Notes: generated from the letters alone by a model not told the origin. A stretch of 64,000 nt of DNA from Pseudeuparius sepicola (GCA_963920635.1 OY987305.1:20422876-20486875), one strand, 5' to 3'. Shown: positions 33,170 through 45,240, counted from the first letter of the stretch. Numbers and translations: made by a program.

Positions 33170-34002
33170 CAGTGTATCCTTAGATTGAGTTCACATAAGG
33201 TATAAATAACAACAAATTTTCGAGTTGAAATTTGAGCTTCAGGGGATCAGCCCTGCTTGGTTTTAAACTAATTTGTGACATAATTTTACTTTCACGTAGG
33301 TATGCCTTGGAAATTATGAAGAAACTAATTTTCCACCTCTGTAAAGTGCCTTTTTTGTAGGTTTTACGGCAAAATGTTATTAAAAAAACTTGTTCAGAAT
33401 TAAAAGCTGCGTAGGTTTGCGAAATTTCGAAAGTTTAGGCCTCTAGGTAGGTACTTTGATTTTTTTTGGCATTTTTCACATTTTTTTTAGAAAAGTACAT
33501 TTTGTGTAGTTTTTACATCAAAATGTTATTAAAAAAACTTGTTGACAATGAAAAACTGGATAGGTGTGAAAATTTTCAAAAGCCTAAGTCGACTTTGATT
33601 TTTTCTGCTAAAAAATTAAAATGCACAAAAATCAAAGTAGACCTACACTGTTGGAATTTTTCACACTTATCCAGTTTTTCATTGATAACAAGTTTTCTTA
33701 ATAACATTTTGATGTGAAAACTACACAAAATGCACTTAGGAATAGACTTTCGAAATTTCGCAAACCTACTCAGTTTTTCATTCTGAACAAGTTTCCTTAA
33801 TAACATTTTGCCGTAAAACCTACAAAAAGGGCACTTAACTGATGTGGAAAATTAGTTTCTTCATGATATCCAAGGTGATTTTTGGAAAGTAAAATTATGT
33901 CACAAATTAGTTTCAAACCAAGCAGCGCTGATCTCCAGAAGCTCAAATTTCAACTCAATTTTTTTTATTTACACTTTATGTGAACTCAATCCGTGGACAC
34001 TG
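33170..34002. mobile_element. Mariner-type foldback MITE inside the hAT
   Basis: TA-CAGTGTATCCTTAGATTGAG at 33168 and CTCAATCCGTGGACACTG-TA at 34002. The two halves are reverse complements almost throughout (for example AAACTAATTTGTGACATAAT against GTCACAAATTAGTTT), with a centre near 33635. 833 bp, no transposase. Confidence 0.8.
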
Positions 34003-34214
34003 TAGGTTAGATAATATTAGTAATAATATTCGTATCTATTTTTTATTATTATTTTTTCATTTTATTAGGGGGGGCCATGGCCCCCATACCCCCCCCCCCC
34101 AAGACCGCGCCTGCTTCGCACTAAAGCGTCGGGCGTCGGCTCGCGTCCGCTCGGCTGGCGTCGGCGTCAAAATAAACTTTTATTTTTATGTTGTTGATGT
34201 TTCGCCTCCGCACA

Positions 34215-34730
34215 GTAAGCCTCAGTTTCAGAAAGATTTCAGTTGTTAGAGAATGTAAATAACATATTTACATTTCTTAATCAACTTGACTCTATTCCCA
34301 AAACTGACTTGTTAAAGTGCTGTAAAGACCTACACTTGGCACTGACTGATGATTCTCAAAATCACAGTGATATTGACGGTGTTCAGTTGTTAAATAATGA
34401 TAGAGAAATACTGAGAGATTCTCTACAAAAACAAAAAACAATGAGTTACTCAAATACATGGTGATAAATAACCTAATAAAAGTTTTTCCAAACTTTGCAA
34501 TAGCTTTAAGAATTTATTTGACATTGCCTGTCTCTGTAGCTGAAGGAGAAAGGTCGTTCAGTAAATTAAAATCAATAAAAAAAATTTTTTTAAGATCTAC
34601 CATGAGTCATGAAAGGTTGGTAAATTTGGCGATTATTTCTATTGAACATGAAATCTTAGATGAGTTGAATGTCAAACAAACAACAACAACTTTTTCTGAG
34701 TCTAAGGCAAGAAAATGTTCCTTCTTGTAG
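34215..34730 (+). pseudogene. hAT transposase C-terminal fragment
   Basis: Frame 1 (34240-34464) carries VNNIFTFLNQLDSIPKTDLL. After a shift, frame 2 to 34730 carries FPNFAIALRIYLTLPVSVAE, GERSFSKLKSIKKIF, LRSTMSHERLVNLAIISIEH and EILDELN. This is the diagnostic hAT dimerisation domain (Dimer_Tnp_hAT type). The catalytic domain is deleted, so it is not functional. It belongs to a different hAT family from 6666-16464. Confidence 0.82.
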
Positions 34731-34959
34731 AATTTAACTGTCCCTGTGTTTTTATTTTGTTTGTATAGAGTAGGTATATTTTTATTTTCAATTTACCGTT
34801 TGTTGATTTTTCTTTTTCTTTTTATTTCCAATAAAAATTAAAAAATATTATCGCAGCAACTTAACACCTAACTAAGGGGCACAAATTGGGGATTAGGGGC
34901 GGCGAAATCAATCTTTGCCCCAGAAGAAAAAATGGCTTGGCGCGGCCCTGTACCTACCT

Positions 34960-35499
34960 ACTTATTGACTTAATGCAATGATCTCAGGAAGTTCCTATTC
35001 ATTTTAAAACCTATAACTGATTTTGTAATAAATGTTTTTGTTAAATCACAAAATAACAAATTTTGATTGAAAATCAAGCGGTCGAGAACTGACTTAAAAG
35101 TGGTCGAAAACTGTGACTAGTGGTCAAGAACCAGCAAAATCGCACTTTTTTAGATTTTGGGTAAATTTCTCGAAGATAATGCCAAAAAACTTAGCAGAAA
35201 ATTGATAATAAATACCCTACCTATGAAAAAATAACAACGCTGGTGAAATTTTGTCAAAGATTCAGTAGAATTTAAATATTAAATTTAAAATTTCTCTTAA
35301 ATGGTCGAGATCCAGCACATTCACCCTAATTCTGAAAGTAGTCGGAACTGCGCACGCGTCGTTTTGTCAAATTACTGAAATTACCAATAAAAGAGGTTAA
35401 GAAATATATTGTTAACTACAATGACCAAGAGGAACTCCACCACGTGAAAACTGTATTTAGCAATAAAAAAGTTCGTATGGATACATATTGCGCATGTGC
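34960..35499. other. No gene recognised
   Basis: AT-rich sequence with GGTCGAGAAC-type short repeats near 35080-35310 (GTGGTCAAGAACC, ATGGTCGAGATCC), possibly a degenerate local repeat. Confidence 0.35.
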
Positions 35500-35610
35500 A
35501 AATAATTTTTAAAAAGCAAGCTGCCTGAACGTATGCTTTATTTCTTTAAAGAAAAACATATAGCAAAAGCATAAAGATAAAGTTGCTGCATGAACCAGCT
35601 TATGAAACCC
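35500..35610 (-). repeat. Right arm of inverted repeat (partner 32640-32750)
   Basis: See 32640-32750. The arms are diverged at about one base in five or six. Confidence 0.65.
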
Positions 35611-35944
35611 AAATCAACATCTTGTGCATTTTCGCTTTCTCATAAATTTCAAATTCCGTATTCGCATACCATTACGCCACATTTTTGGCCACTTCGGCCG
35701 GATAAAATATCACTATCAGAGATTTTCCATTTTTTTATTATTGGGGCATATCGCACCGAACACAGTAAATTTTATTTCCTTCCTTCGATTTTAATGTCGA
35801 TAAATTCAAGGTCACTCGCTGGAACGCACACTTGTTTCACAAAAAACAACGACTCTTTCTGACTTCCTCGGACTTTTGCCAAAGGCGTAGACTTCGTAAT
35901 TTTAATATTGCTATTCTAATCATATCTTCAATTTCTGTAAAAAA

Positions 35945-37841
35945 ATGTCTGCAAATAAAGTAAAAACTCATACGGCCATGCGTCAAATGTGCTCAAATCA
36001 AATGACTGAGCTCAAATCCTTTGCCGAAAGAGCTTCTGAAATTTTTTTTTGCTGGCCGTAATTGACGGAGATATCGATGCAGAGGAAGTAATAAACATGT
36101 AAACCTTTTCACGACATGTTCAAGACCCTGATACATGACAATCCATCTTTATCCAATGTAGAGAAATTTAATTATTTAACTTTTTGTCTACAAGGGGCTC
36201 CGTTAAATCTGGTTCAAACTGTTCCTATGACCTCCGATAATTATCTTGGTGCCTATGATTCGCTCTTAGAACGCTATGATAACAAAAGATTAATCGCCTT
36301 TGCTCATTTCCAAGCGTTAGAAAGCGCGCCATACATTACATCATCTAGAAATTCACGAAGTTTACGATTAGTTGTGGACACATTTAAAGAAACCTTAGCT
36401 TCCCTAAAAATTGGGGTTTTCTAGTTTTTTACCTATTATCGAAACTCGAAACATCTAGATGAAGCTACCATGACTCGATTTGAAATGGAAATACAGGGGT
36501 ATAGCATTGAAATTCATATTTATGAATCTCTGGTGGAATCAAATAAAAATTCTTGTTCTGGAAAAGTTGACAAAAGTAAGACAACAAACGCTTATTTGAA
36601 GTCGAAACAGACTAATTCTTATTTCGCTAATTCTCGAAAGGAAATATGCTCTTATTGCAACGCTGATAATTTAATTTACAGATACCTATCAAAACTTTAA
36701 AAATTTGCCTACCGCTGATCGCTTTAATTTTATAAAAAATCGTAATTGGTGTACTAATTGTTTAAGTAGCCAACATGTTGCAAGGAATTGCAAATCCGAG
36801 TCAACTCGTTACGAGCGTCCAGAGATATACTACTCGTTACTGCAACTATCAACATCACTCGCTTCTTCATTTATTTCGCAATAATTCTTCATCACCTTCT
36901 AAAAACGCTCAAGTCGAACACCCGCCACTGGGACGAGACCCTCAATAACTCATGACTTAGCTGTACCGGCCGCCGGCGACCCGAGTCTACAACAAAACCA
37001 AATGAAAACAAAAAATAAGACGCACCTTCTAATTTTTGCGGAGTTATTTACACTTCTACCAACGTCATTTTGTTAACCGCACTCCTAGAAATTTCAAACT
37101 TTCGCGGAGAATTTCACAAAATTCCTGTTATCTTGGATCTCGGTTCTCAAACTAGTTACATTTCCATCAAACTTGTCAAAATGTTGGTCCTTCCATCGAA
37201 GGACTATCAGGAATGAGAGAAAAAACTTCGTTGGGTGCCATAACTTGTCAAGTTAGATCTATACGAAAATCTTACCCGTGTTTATCAGTGGATGCCTTTA
37301 TTTTGAGTAGGGTTTGTTCAAATATGCCAAATAATGTTGTAAACAGAGAAATGTGTGAACATTTAAATTCGCTAGATCTCGCGGATCCTAAATCCTAACT
37401 ATCACAGACCGGGACCTATTGATCTAATGCTAGGAGATGATGTTTATCCCTATATTTTACAAGACTGTAATAAGATCGTAAGAGGTCTACATGAACCGGT
37501 AGCGTTGAATACCATTTTCGGATGGGTAATTACCGGAAAAAATACGATAGGCCAACAAGAAAACAAACAACTTCCATCTTTTCCGCCTTATCGAATGATA
37601 ATAACATTTTCGCGTTGGACAAAACAATAAAGGCATTTTGGGAGTTAGAGGAGATTCCTAAGACACTATTATTATACCCTGAAGACGAACAATGCGAAAA
37701 TATTTTTAAAAATACATACTCTCAAACAGATACCGGGCGCTACGAAGTCGAACTACCTTTTAAATCGCCGGACGTTCAATTTGATCTAAGCAACTCTCGT
37801 CCTATCGCTCTTGGCCGTTTTACCGTTTCTACTGTAAGATG
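35945..37841 (+). pseudogene. BEL/Pao retrotransposon Gag-Pol remnant
   Basis: Begins near ATG 35945 (MSANKVKTHTAMRQ). Gag is recognised by FKTLIHDNPSLSNVEKFNYL and LLERYDNKRLIAFAHFQAL (36116-36424). Then come a decayed knuckle region (CSYCNADN; CTNCLSSQHVARNCKSE in another frame near 36750), a retropepsin-like segment VILDLGSQTSYISIKL near 37125 (catalytic D-S/T-G changed to DLGS), and the Pao linker (GPIDLMLGDDVYPYIL and FGWVITGK, about 37410-37530). The start of the RT-side region (FWELEEIPKTLL, TGRYEVELPFK) runs to 37841, where it is truncated. Many frameshifts and stops. RNase H, integrase and LTRs are absent. Confidence 0.85.
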
Positions 37842-38040
37842 AGGGCTCTTTGGCTCTTTCGGCTAAGGTTTTCGGTTTGATTTTGACTATTATGCAATTA
37901 TTAAGTTTGGTTTGGGTTTTCTTATAACCTCTTTTGGAAATAATAGTCGATTAGCTCGGGTGCCAGGACTTTTTTATAGCGGTGACCTCCGCTGTTACGT
38001 CAGATAGCTCTAAGTCGAAGAATAGTGGATTCTGTAATGA

Positions 38041-38345
38041 GGTTAGAATGAAAAAATTCGATACGAGTGGAAGATTCTGAACGCGAGCGTTAGCGAGCGT
38101 GAGGAGCCACGAGTATCGAATTTTTTCATTCTAACCGAGTAACAGACTATTTTCTCCACGACCATTCGTGAATGTAATTTCAGGTGGAGTAAAAAAAAAA
38201 AAAAAATTCGATACTCGTGGCTCCTCACGCTCGCTAACGCTCGCGTTCAGAATCTTCCACTCGTATCGAATTTTTTCATTCTAACCGAGTAACAGACTAT
38301 TTTCTCCACGACCATTCGTGAATGTAATTTCAGGTGGAGTATTAT
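38041..38345. repeat. Direct repeat pair with an internal inverted segment
   Basis: Unit 1 (38046-38194) and unit 2 (38205-38340) share inverted flanks (AAAAAATTCGATAC and GTATCGAATTTTTTCATTC) and an identical 75-bp tail (TAACCGAGTAACAGACTATT...GGTGGAGT). The 46-bp segment between the flanks (GAACGCGAGCGTTAGCGAGC...) is in opposite orientation in the two units. Part of the tail is also found inverted at 38742-38772. Confidence 0.85.
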
Positions 38346-38799
38346 CAAATTCCATATCAAAATCACTCGATTTTTCACTCATTTTATTTAACTTAAAACA
38401 CGTTCGAAAATACTTATTATGACGCGCACCCCCACGCCGCTATTGTTGACAGCGAGGTTGACAGTCTTGAAATCCATGGCACTCTATGCTGTGTTTAGTT
38501 CGATTAGCGTTTATTCATTCATTGTCTTGTTATGGAATGAAAATATATAAAATAATACAATGATTTATTATTATTAGTACGAAATATTAGTATCCCTATT
38601 ATTATATTGTTTATTTATGTGCGATAGATTACAAAAGATCCTGGAAATACATGCAAAACACTCGAGAAGCAAGTATTTAAGAATAAATCATCTCGCTCTA
38701 GAGTGAGAATTTTTAAGTTCTATTATTAAAAATGATTTTAGAATACTTACATTCACGAATGGTCGTGGAGAAAAATAATTCCAGAAGTGCAAAAGTGGT

Positions 38800-39880
38800 G
38801 TGTTTTGAGGGGAAGGAATAAAGTCAAACAAGTAGGCGGTTTTAACAAACTGTATTGATTAAAAACAAACAATTATTTGCGTTATTTACAAGCAACATGT
38901 ATTTAGTAGACCGGCTCGGGCGGATTCTCTGCAAAATTATGTAACAGAAACTGAATTAACTAAGCAAGCGGAATCTGACTGTCGAACGGAAAAGCAAACG
39001 AAAACAATACCCGATTCCGCTTAGTGAGAAATTAATTAAGCATGTTACCGTTGGGTGAAGATTTAAAAAGAGAATCTACGCCCATGGAACAGCGTGCCGA
39101 TTTAAAAACATCTCCGGAGCCCGCTGGCACCCTCTACATTCCGGACCAGAAATTAAAGTGGATCGATATCGAAAATCTTCTGGCATCTTCGCCGGAGCCA
39201 TCTTGCGGCTAGCGGAAGTAACAATTATTCACAGTCGGTGTGGCTGACTCGAAAGCAAAGTCTAGAAAACAGCACACTGTTTTCTGGGGTATACTGGGAT
39301 AGCTCGGTGGGAATTACAGATGGGACATTTCGAGTCTGGCAATATCTTGATTTTGACTTTTGACAGGGTTTTACTTGACATTAAGCCCTGGGAATTGGGT
39401 CTGGAGAAAGTGACTTTTGGAGCTGAAAGAATATTCTTGGGCAGTGACAGTAATCTGACAAGTTTATTTGTGATTTTTGAAGGCTAAACAATAAAGGTGG
39501 TAACCAAGGTAACGAGTTTGGACTGTGATTTTTGAGATTCATTACAATATTATTTGCCCCTTTCACTGCTCCCTTTCGCGACCAGAAATTTACTTGGGGA
39601 AAGGACCCGCCCAAATACACTTATTAAACAGGGGTATCATTCCATCCTTTTCCCTTCAATAGAAATCGTATATTACATCAACCACACACGAGCAGAAAAT
39701 ACAGACACAAAATTTTATATTTCCAGCTCCATAGATGGTGTTTATTTAAAACGGGTACGTTGGGATCTATAGTAAACCCTAGAGCTGCGGGGGAGACTTC
39801 GAATTTTTTTTAGCCTCGAAACTCTTTTTACACATTGTGAAACTATTGACTAGTGGGGGACTATTATTATTGCCAAAACA
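38800..39880 (-). other. Unassigned, possible LTR-retrotransposon end
   Basis: The 38840-38900 stretch resembles the start of the LTR-like segment at 31140-31200 in base composition and in AACAAATTATTT-type content. 39000-39560 has higher GC and a TGACAGT/GACATT-rich tail. No coding region, second LTR or primer site could be confirmed. Confidence 0.25.
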
Positions 39881-39889
39881 AATAACATA

Positions 39890-41162
39890 CAGTGTGTCCA
39901 ACTTTAAAGCTGTACAAATCCGCAAAATCTTCATTTTTGGAGACAATCGCCCAAACTTTTTTTTGTTTGAAAGGCCTTCAAAAACCGCTTCTTTTGACCT
40001 TCCTGTCATTTTCAAAATGCAAATCCAGGGCCGGCTGGATTTTTTTATAACCTCGATTTTCACAAAAACCATTTAGCGATTTTTTTATTTAAAATCTGAC
40101 CCCACAGCATTAATCAGAACACCCAAAAATCCCTTTACACCAAATTTGAATAAAAAATATACAGGGAGTTCCAATCTGCAGGGTGTCAAAGTTGAGCAAA
40201 ATAGGACTTTTAAAGGCATCTGCCAAGTCAAGATTGCCATGGAATCCCCTCAAAACAGTTAAATAGTCAATAAGACCACTCAAGGTGTTGGTGTGCAAAG
40301 ATCCAATACAAAATATACAGAGTGTTCTTATCTGTGCCATCTCAAATTACTGAATTTTTTCTACTTTATACGGGTCAAAAATCGAGTATATCAAAACCGC
40401 TCCACACACTATAAACATTGAGTAAATTAATAATCCCTCACTCAACGCTATGAACAAACTAAATCTAAAAAATACAGAAGTCTGCCAGTCCGTAAGTCCA
40501 TATCAGTTAAGGTGGCTGGTGTGCCACAACAGGAAACACACAGAAAATGTATCATCTTAGACAGTGACTTTGTTGAGTAAGGTCCAATAATTTAAATTGT
40601 TTTTATTTGTTAGTTGGCATTTCGTAAAGAAATAATTACTTTTGTGTTTATCAATATTTTTTCAATGATTCCACAGCACATATAAAGTTTCATAAAAATT
40701 CAGCATTTTGAGATGGCACAGATAAGAATACTCTGTATATTTTGTATTGGACCTTTGCACACCGATACCTTGAGTGGTCCTATTGACCATTGAACTGTTT
40801 TGAGAGGATTTCCTGGCACACTTGACTTGGCAGATGCCTTTAAAATTCCTATTTTGCTCAAATTTGACACCCTGCAGAATAGAACTCCCTGTATATTTGT
40901 ATTCAAATTTGGTATATAGGGGTTTTGGGGTGTTCTGATTAACGCTGTAGGGTCAGATGTTAAATAAAAAAATCGCTAAATGATTTTCGAGAAAATTGGA
41001 GGTATAAAAAAATGGTAGCCGGCCCTGGATTTGCATTTTGAAAATAGCAGGAAGGTCAAAAGAAGCGGTTTTTGAAGGACTTTCAAACAAAAAAAGTTTA
41101 GGCGATTATCTCCAAAAATAAAGATTTTACGGATTTGTACAGTTTTAAAGTTGGACACCCTG
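39890..41162. mobile_element. Mariner-type foldback element, family F1
   Basis: TA-CAGTGTGTCCAACTTTAAAG at 39888 and CTTTAAAGTTGGACACCCTG-TA (with one mismatch) ending at 41162. The interior is also palindromic: TGCAGGGTGTCAAAGTTGAGC-like and TGGTGTGCAAAGATCCAATA blocks appear once in each orientation. It is closely related to 50283-51483 and to the foldback at 6301-17119. 1273 bp without a transposase. Confidence 0.85.
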
Positions 41163-41396
41163 TATAATAATTGTATATGCGTAAAATGTTCTTACTTATA
41201 TAATTTATTTATGTTGACAATATTTCTGGATTTGGTATTTAGGTATTTTTTTAATAAATGTGTTTTCTCATTTAACTATTTTATTTTATTCCTCTCTGTC
41301 AAAAAATGTTCAAAGGTAATTCTGAATGAAATGGGTAATTACCTTCTGGCGTGTTCAGTCAATACCTACTTAAAAAATCTCAATTCCTACATGTAG

Positions 41397-41397
<1 letters not shown>

Positions 41398-41442
<45 letters not shown>
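41398..41442. repeat. TA microsatellite
   Basis: Uninterrupted alternating AT/TA for about 44 bp. Confidence 0.95.
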
Positions 41443-41446
<4 letters not shown>

Positions 41447-41503
41447 TCTCGGATCATCAAGTCCACGAAAATATGGGCGGAGCCTGACATGAGATGGGGC
41501 GGG

Positions 41504-41722
41504 GCTTTGGGACTAGCTTCTACTAATACCACCCCTGTCCAATAGATGGCGCGACTCAACGTCAATCGTTTTGCGGGCTTTGGGAATAGCTTCTACTAAT
41601 ATCACCCCTTGTCCATAAGATGGCGCGACGGAACGTTAATGGTTTTACGTGCTTTGGGAATAGTTTCTACTAATATCACCCCTGCCCAATAGATAGCGCG
41701 ACAGAACGTTAATCGTTTTGCG
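41504..41722. repeat. Minisatellite, 73-74-bp unit, three copies
   Basis: Units start GCTTTGGGA at 41504, 41577 and 41651. Each contains TTCTACTAATA(C/T)CACCCC, a GATGGCGCGAC-like block and AACGT(T/C)AATCGTTTT. Identity between copies is about 85-90 percent by eye. Confidence 0.9.
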
Positions 41723-42596
41723 AACTCATTTAGAACATGTATAGTAAATCCATGCATATACCTACCTAGGTACCTATATTTAAAAAGGTAAGATAGCGAC
41801 CATTTTAAAGTTTCAAATTTTTTTGGATTTACGGTTGAATCCAAGATTTATTAAGCTTAATTTTTCAATATATTCCTTCTTTGGAATACATGCCCTAGAT
41901 GTAAAAAAGAGGTTAGAAGTAAAATACATGAAATCTTTCAACTAGGATGCTTTGGGCTGGGCAGTTAAGTACGTGTAGAAAATATTCAGTAGGTATTTTC
42001 AATACATGCATGGAAGTAGGTATGGAAGGGACAGTAACTACCTGACACGTTAAGTGCAACGCAATGGTAAAAATCGAAAGTTTCAACCAAGATTTATATA
42101 AATCTACACTTCTTCAAAATAATGAAAATATTTATATTCGTTTGCTTATATGGTTGGCACATAAATACTTGTAAAAAGAACTTAATAAACAATGAAAGTC
42201 ACCATATTGAAATAAAAATTTGCGTACTATCTTGATATTGAGTTAGAAACAGCTTTTTGAAATAATTTTTTGAAATTATTGCAAAAAAGGTTATTTTTTT
42301 AAAAAATTTCACTTTTGATCACTTTCTTAATTTTTCATCTCAAAACAATCACAAAGTAAGTAATGTCATAATCTTTTTTTATGTCGGACAATAAAAAATC
42401 CCATATGGCGCGAACTTTAATTGTCACACAATATATACCTATATAGATTATATAGGGATACCTATATATGGGTAATATATTTTCCAATATCATTCGGTCC
42501 ATATACAAGTAGAATTTCTGCAAGTACGCCAAAATTTAAATTCGAGATCAATGTCTAAAAAGTAGGCTATGCCTAATGAAAATGATGATAACTAAT

Positions 42597-43029
42597 GGTA
42601 TCTATAGCAACCGCATTATTGGTCCATTTATTATAAATGGTAATTTGACCAGGGAAAGGTATTTGGATCTTTTGCAAAATAAGGTGATTCCTGCCCTTGG
42701 TATGTCAATACAGGATATCTGGTTCCAGCAAGATGATGCACCGTGATGTGCGCCGCTATTTAAACCAACTCTTTCCACAATCTTGGATTGGCAGAAGAGG
42801 GGCCATAGAATGGCCTCCGAGGTTTCCCGATCTTACCCGTGTGATTTTTTTCTTGTGGGGACACCTAAAATCGTGGGTGTATAAAAATCGTCCCCAAAAT
42901 ATAGTCGAATTAGAACAGCGCATAAGAAACGAAATAGCGTTGATTCCTCCAGAATGGATTAAGAATGTACTTAGTAGTTTTTACGACAGACTGGGCCATT
43001 GTCTCGAGGTGAATGGAGAACCTTTCGAG
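42597..43029 (+). pseudogene. Mariner transposase remnant (DD41D-type), copy B
   Basis: Reads SNRIIGPFIINGNLT, IQDIWFQQDDA (second Asp), then after a deletion DVRRYLNQLFPQSWIGRRG, AIEWPPRFPDLTRVIFFLWG and VELEQRIRNEIALIPPEWI, to VNGEPFE at 43029. The third catalytic Asp is replaced by Ile (RVIFF). Its last codons lie beyond the MITE at 44769. Confidence 0.8.
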
Positions 43030-43110
43030 CAGGGCCGTAGCTAGGGGTTTTCCATGGGGGGGGGGGGCTTTGGTTTAAGGTTAACTTTTTGAGCATTATC
43101 CTCAAACATA

Positions 43111-44536
43111 CAGGGTGAGTTTTTTTCGATGACCACTATGGGGATCTCGAAAACTAGCAGAGCTAGAACAAAGGTTAAATGGAAAAAGAATTGCGGTTTT
43201 GAATGCTCAATGTAATGCCCCTTTTGGATTTTTAAAAAAGTTCATGGGCTCACTAGATATTTTGAAAAGAGTGATTTTTTGCTATTTCATCAGATCTCTG
43301 TAGCTCCGTTATTTCTGATTATACAGAAAAACTGTAGAGACAAAAATTGTAGATAATTTTGGGCTTAATAAGATAATCTGATCCAATTTTTTATGTTGTT
43401 TGTGATTTTTGAGATATATGACATAAACCTTTTTTTAAACGTAAATCATAGTTGGCTGTGGCCTTATCAAATCGGCCTTTTTTTTTTAGCTTCCCGAAGA
43501 TATAATACTTGGCATAGTTCTATAAAAAATAAAAGATCTATGGCTAATTTTCTGATTATTTTAAAATTTTCACATAGTCACCCATGGAATATTTTCGTAA
43601 TTACGTTCTATTTGATAACAAAATGTAACAAAATAAAACAAAAATTAAAAAACTCAAATTCAAATTATTAGATATTATTTTAAAAGGTCGCCTTTTAGAA
43701 TAAAAAAGGTGTTCAAACAATCCACCATTATTATTTATTTATGCAAATATTGCATGTTTTTAAAACTGAATTTGTCGCCTTTCTTAGAGAGCGACTGTCA
43801 ATACTGGCAATTACTTCTAAAACAGCTGCTCTTAATTGTCTCATACTTTACTTTGTACTGTTCCCCACAAAAATAAATCCGAAACAGACAAATCGGGGGA
43901 TTGGGGCTGCCAGGAAATAGGTCTATTTCTCCCTATCCAACTATTTGGATAGAGCTGATCTAGGTAATTTCTTACGGCCAAATAATTATGTGGTGGAGCT
44001 CCATCATGATAATTTTTGTTTTATTTTGTTACATTTTGTTACCAGCTAAAAATAAAATATTTGAAAGTTTGAAGTATGTAATTATAAAATAGAACGTAAT
44101 TATGAAAATATTCCATGGCTTACGTGAAAATTAAAAAAAAAAATCGGAAAATTAGCCATAGCTCTTTTATTTTTTATAATAACTATGCCGAGTATTATAT
44201 CTTTGGAAAACTCAAAAAATGGCCGACTTGATAAGGTCACAGAGCCAACTATGATTTACATTTAAAAAAACAAAAGTTTATGTCATATCTCAAAAATCAC
44301 AAACAACATAAAAAATTAGATCGGATTATCTTATTAAGCTCAAAATTATTTACAATTTTTGTCTCTACAGTTTTTTTGTATAATCAAAAATGCCCGAGCT
44401 ACAGAGATCTGATTAAAAAACAAAAGGGGCATTAGATTGAGCATTCAAAACGGCAATTCTTTCCCCATTTAACCTTTGTTCTAGCTTTGCTAGTTTCCGA
44501 GATCCTCTTAGTGGTGATCGAAAAAAACTCACCCTG
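43111..44536 (-). mobile_element. Mariner element with inverted repeats of about 550 bp, nested in the hAT MITE
   Basis: TA-CAGGGTGAGTTTTTTTCGA at 43109 and TCGAAAAAAACTCACCCTG-TA ending at 44536. Inward, 43140-43665 matches the reverse complement of 44030-44500. A transposase remnant lies between, on the minus strand. Same family as 28851-29515. 1426 bp. Confidence 0.87.
43678..44012 (-). pseudogene. Mariner transposase C-terminal remnant, minus strand
   Basis: On the minus strand: DGAPPHNYLAVRNYLDQLYP-like sequence, then NSWIGRNRPISWQPQSPDL, a third motif FLWGTVQSK, and the C-terminal INNNGGLFEHLF. Homologous to 29011-29323. Frameshift near 43850, N-terminal half absent. Confidence 0.78.
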
Positions 44537-45124
44537 TATATTGCCAAACGCAAACGCTTGACCTTTATTGGCATGTTACATGTTATTACAATCATCCGAG
44601 CAGTAAAATCGGCCAACACGATTATTTATTTTTCCATTTTGGCGGGCGCCGGGCGTGTTAATTAATTTTATACTACACCATTTATATAATAATAGTTATA
44701 TTATACCATCATGGGGGGGTTTGAACCCCCTAAACCCCCCCCCCCTTATATACGGCCCTGCTTTCGAGCATTAGATTAATTGATTTTTAGGTACTATTAA
44801 TTTATTGTGCCTATTTATTCATTAATAAACACATTTTGCAAGCTTAACATGATTTACCTGTCGTCGGTAAGTTATCATTACATGCAAAAATGTCAAAATT
44901 TTCATTAGGCATGGCCTACTTTTTAGGCAATGCTCTCGAATTTAAATTTTGGCGTATTTGCAGAAATTCTACTTTTTCTCAAAAATTTCCTTATGCAACC
45001 CCAATGAAATTTTACATGTTCAACTGAAAAATTCTTGTCTGAAACATTTTTTATACAAGGTGTATTTAAAAAGTTATATCCATTATTCCATCTAAATTGG
45101 GCACCCTGTATACTGAAGCTAGTC

Positions 45125-45240
45125 AGAACAATGGGTCCACTTTTGGATCATTGAGTCCAAAAAGGTTCGTTGAGTGCGGTGGGAAGGTATGGAGGTATAA
45201 CATTATTGAGTCCGCAGAGGGGCGGTCCTAACATTTTTTC
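45125..45240 (+). repeat. Inverted repeat arm, 'GGATCATTGAGTCC' family (partner 52140-52250)
   Basis: Contains TTGGATCATTGAGTCC, GTGCGGTGGGAAGGTAT, ATTGAGTCCGCAG and GGGCGG. Each appears as reverse complement at 52147-52245 and, in part, at 52040-52085. The arms enclose 7 kb of foldback elements. Confidence 0.7.

Larger units (their letters stand above)
32841..34950 (+). mobile_element. hAT-superfamily transposon with 8-bp target duplication
   Basis: Termini CAGGGCCGCGCC at 32841 and GGCGCGGCCCTG ending at 34950, flanked by TACCTACC (32833-32840 and 34951-34958). It holds a foldback element (33170-34002) and the C-terminal end of a hAT transposase. 2110 bp, internally deleted. Confidence 0.9.
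41163..42514. other. Mostly unassigned DNA with a microsatellite and a minisatellite
   Basis: Apart from the TA run and the 74-bp tandem repeat listed separately, no gene or element was recognised. Confidence 0.4.
43030..44760. mobile_element. hAT MITE with 8-bp target duplication
   Basis: Ends CAGGGCCGTAG at 43030 and TACGGCCCTG ending at 44760, flanked by CTTTCGAG at 43022-43029 and 44761-44768. Without the internal mariner (43111-44536) it would be about 300 bp. Homopolymeric G/C tracts lie just inside both ends. Non-coding. Confidence 0.92.
42515..45108 (+). mobile_element. Mariner element copy B (family of 17154-18287), 5'-truncated, with nested insertions
   Basis: The left side starts inside the family's inverted repeat (TTCTGCAAGTACGCCAAAAT at 42519). 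The right end GGGCACCCTG-TA is at 45108. A hAT MITE (43030-44760) splits it just before the transposase stop codon. Confidence 0.85.

Noticed and set aside
39837..41158. Several 60-100-codon open frames in the foldback element
   Set aside because: They occur in both arms and in other copies as consequences of the palindrome. No transposase motif.
41351..41565. Open frames over the TA microsatellite
   Set aside because: They encode Tyr-Ile repeats from the dinucleotide run only.
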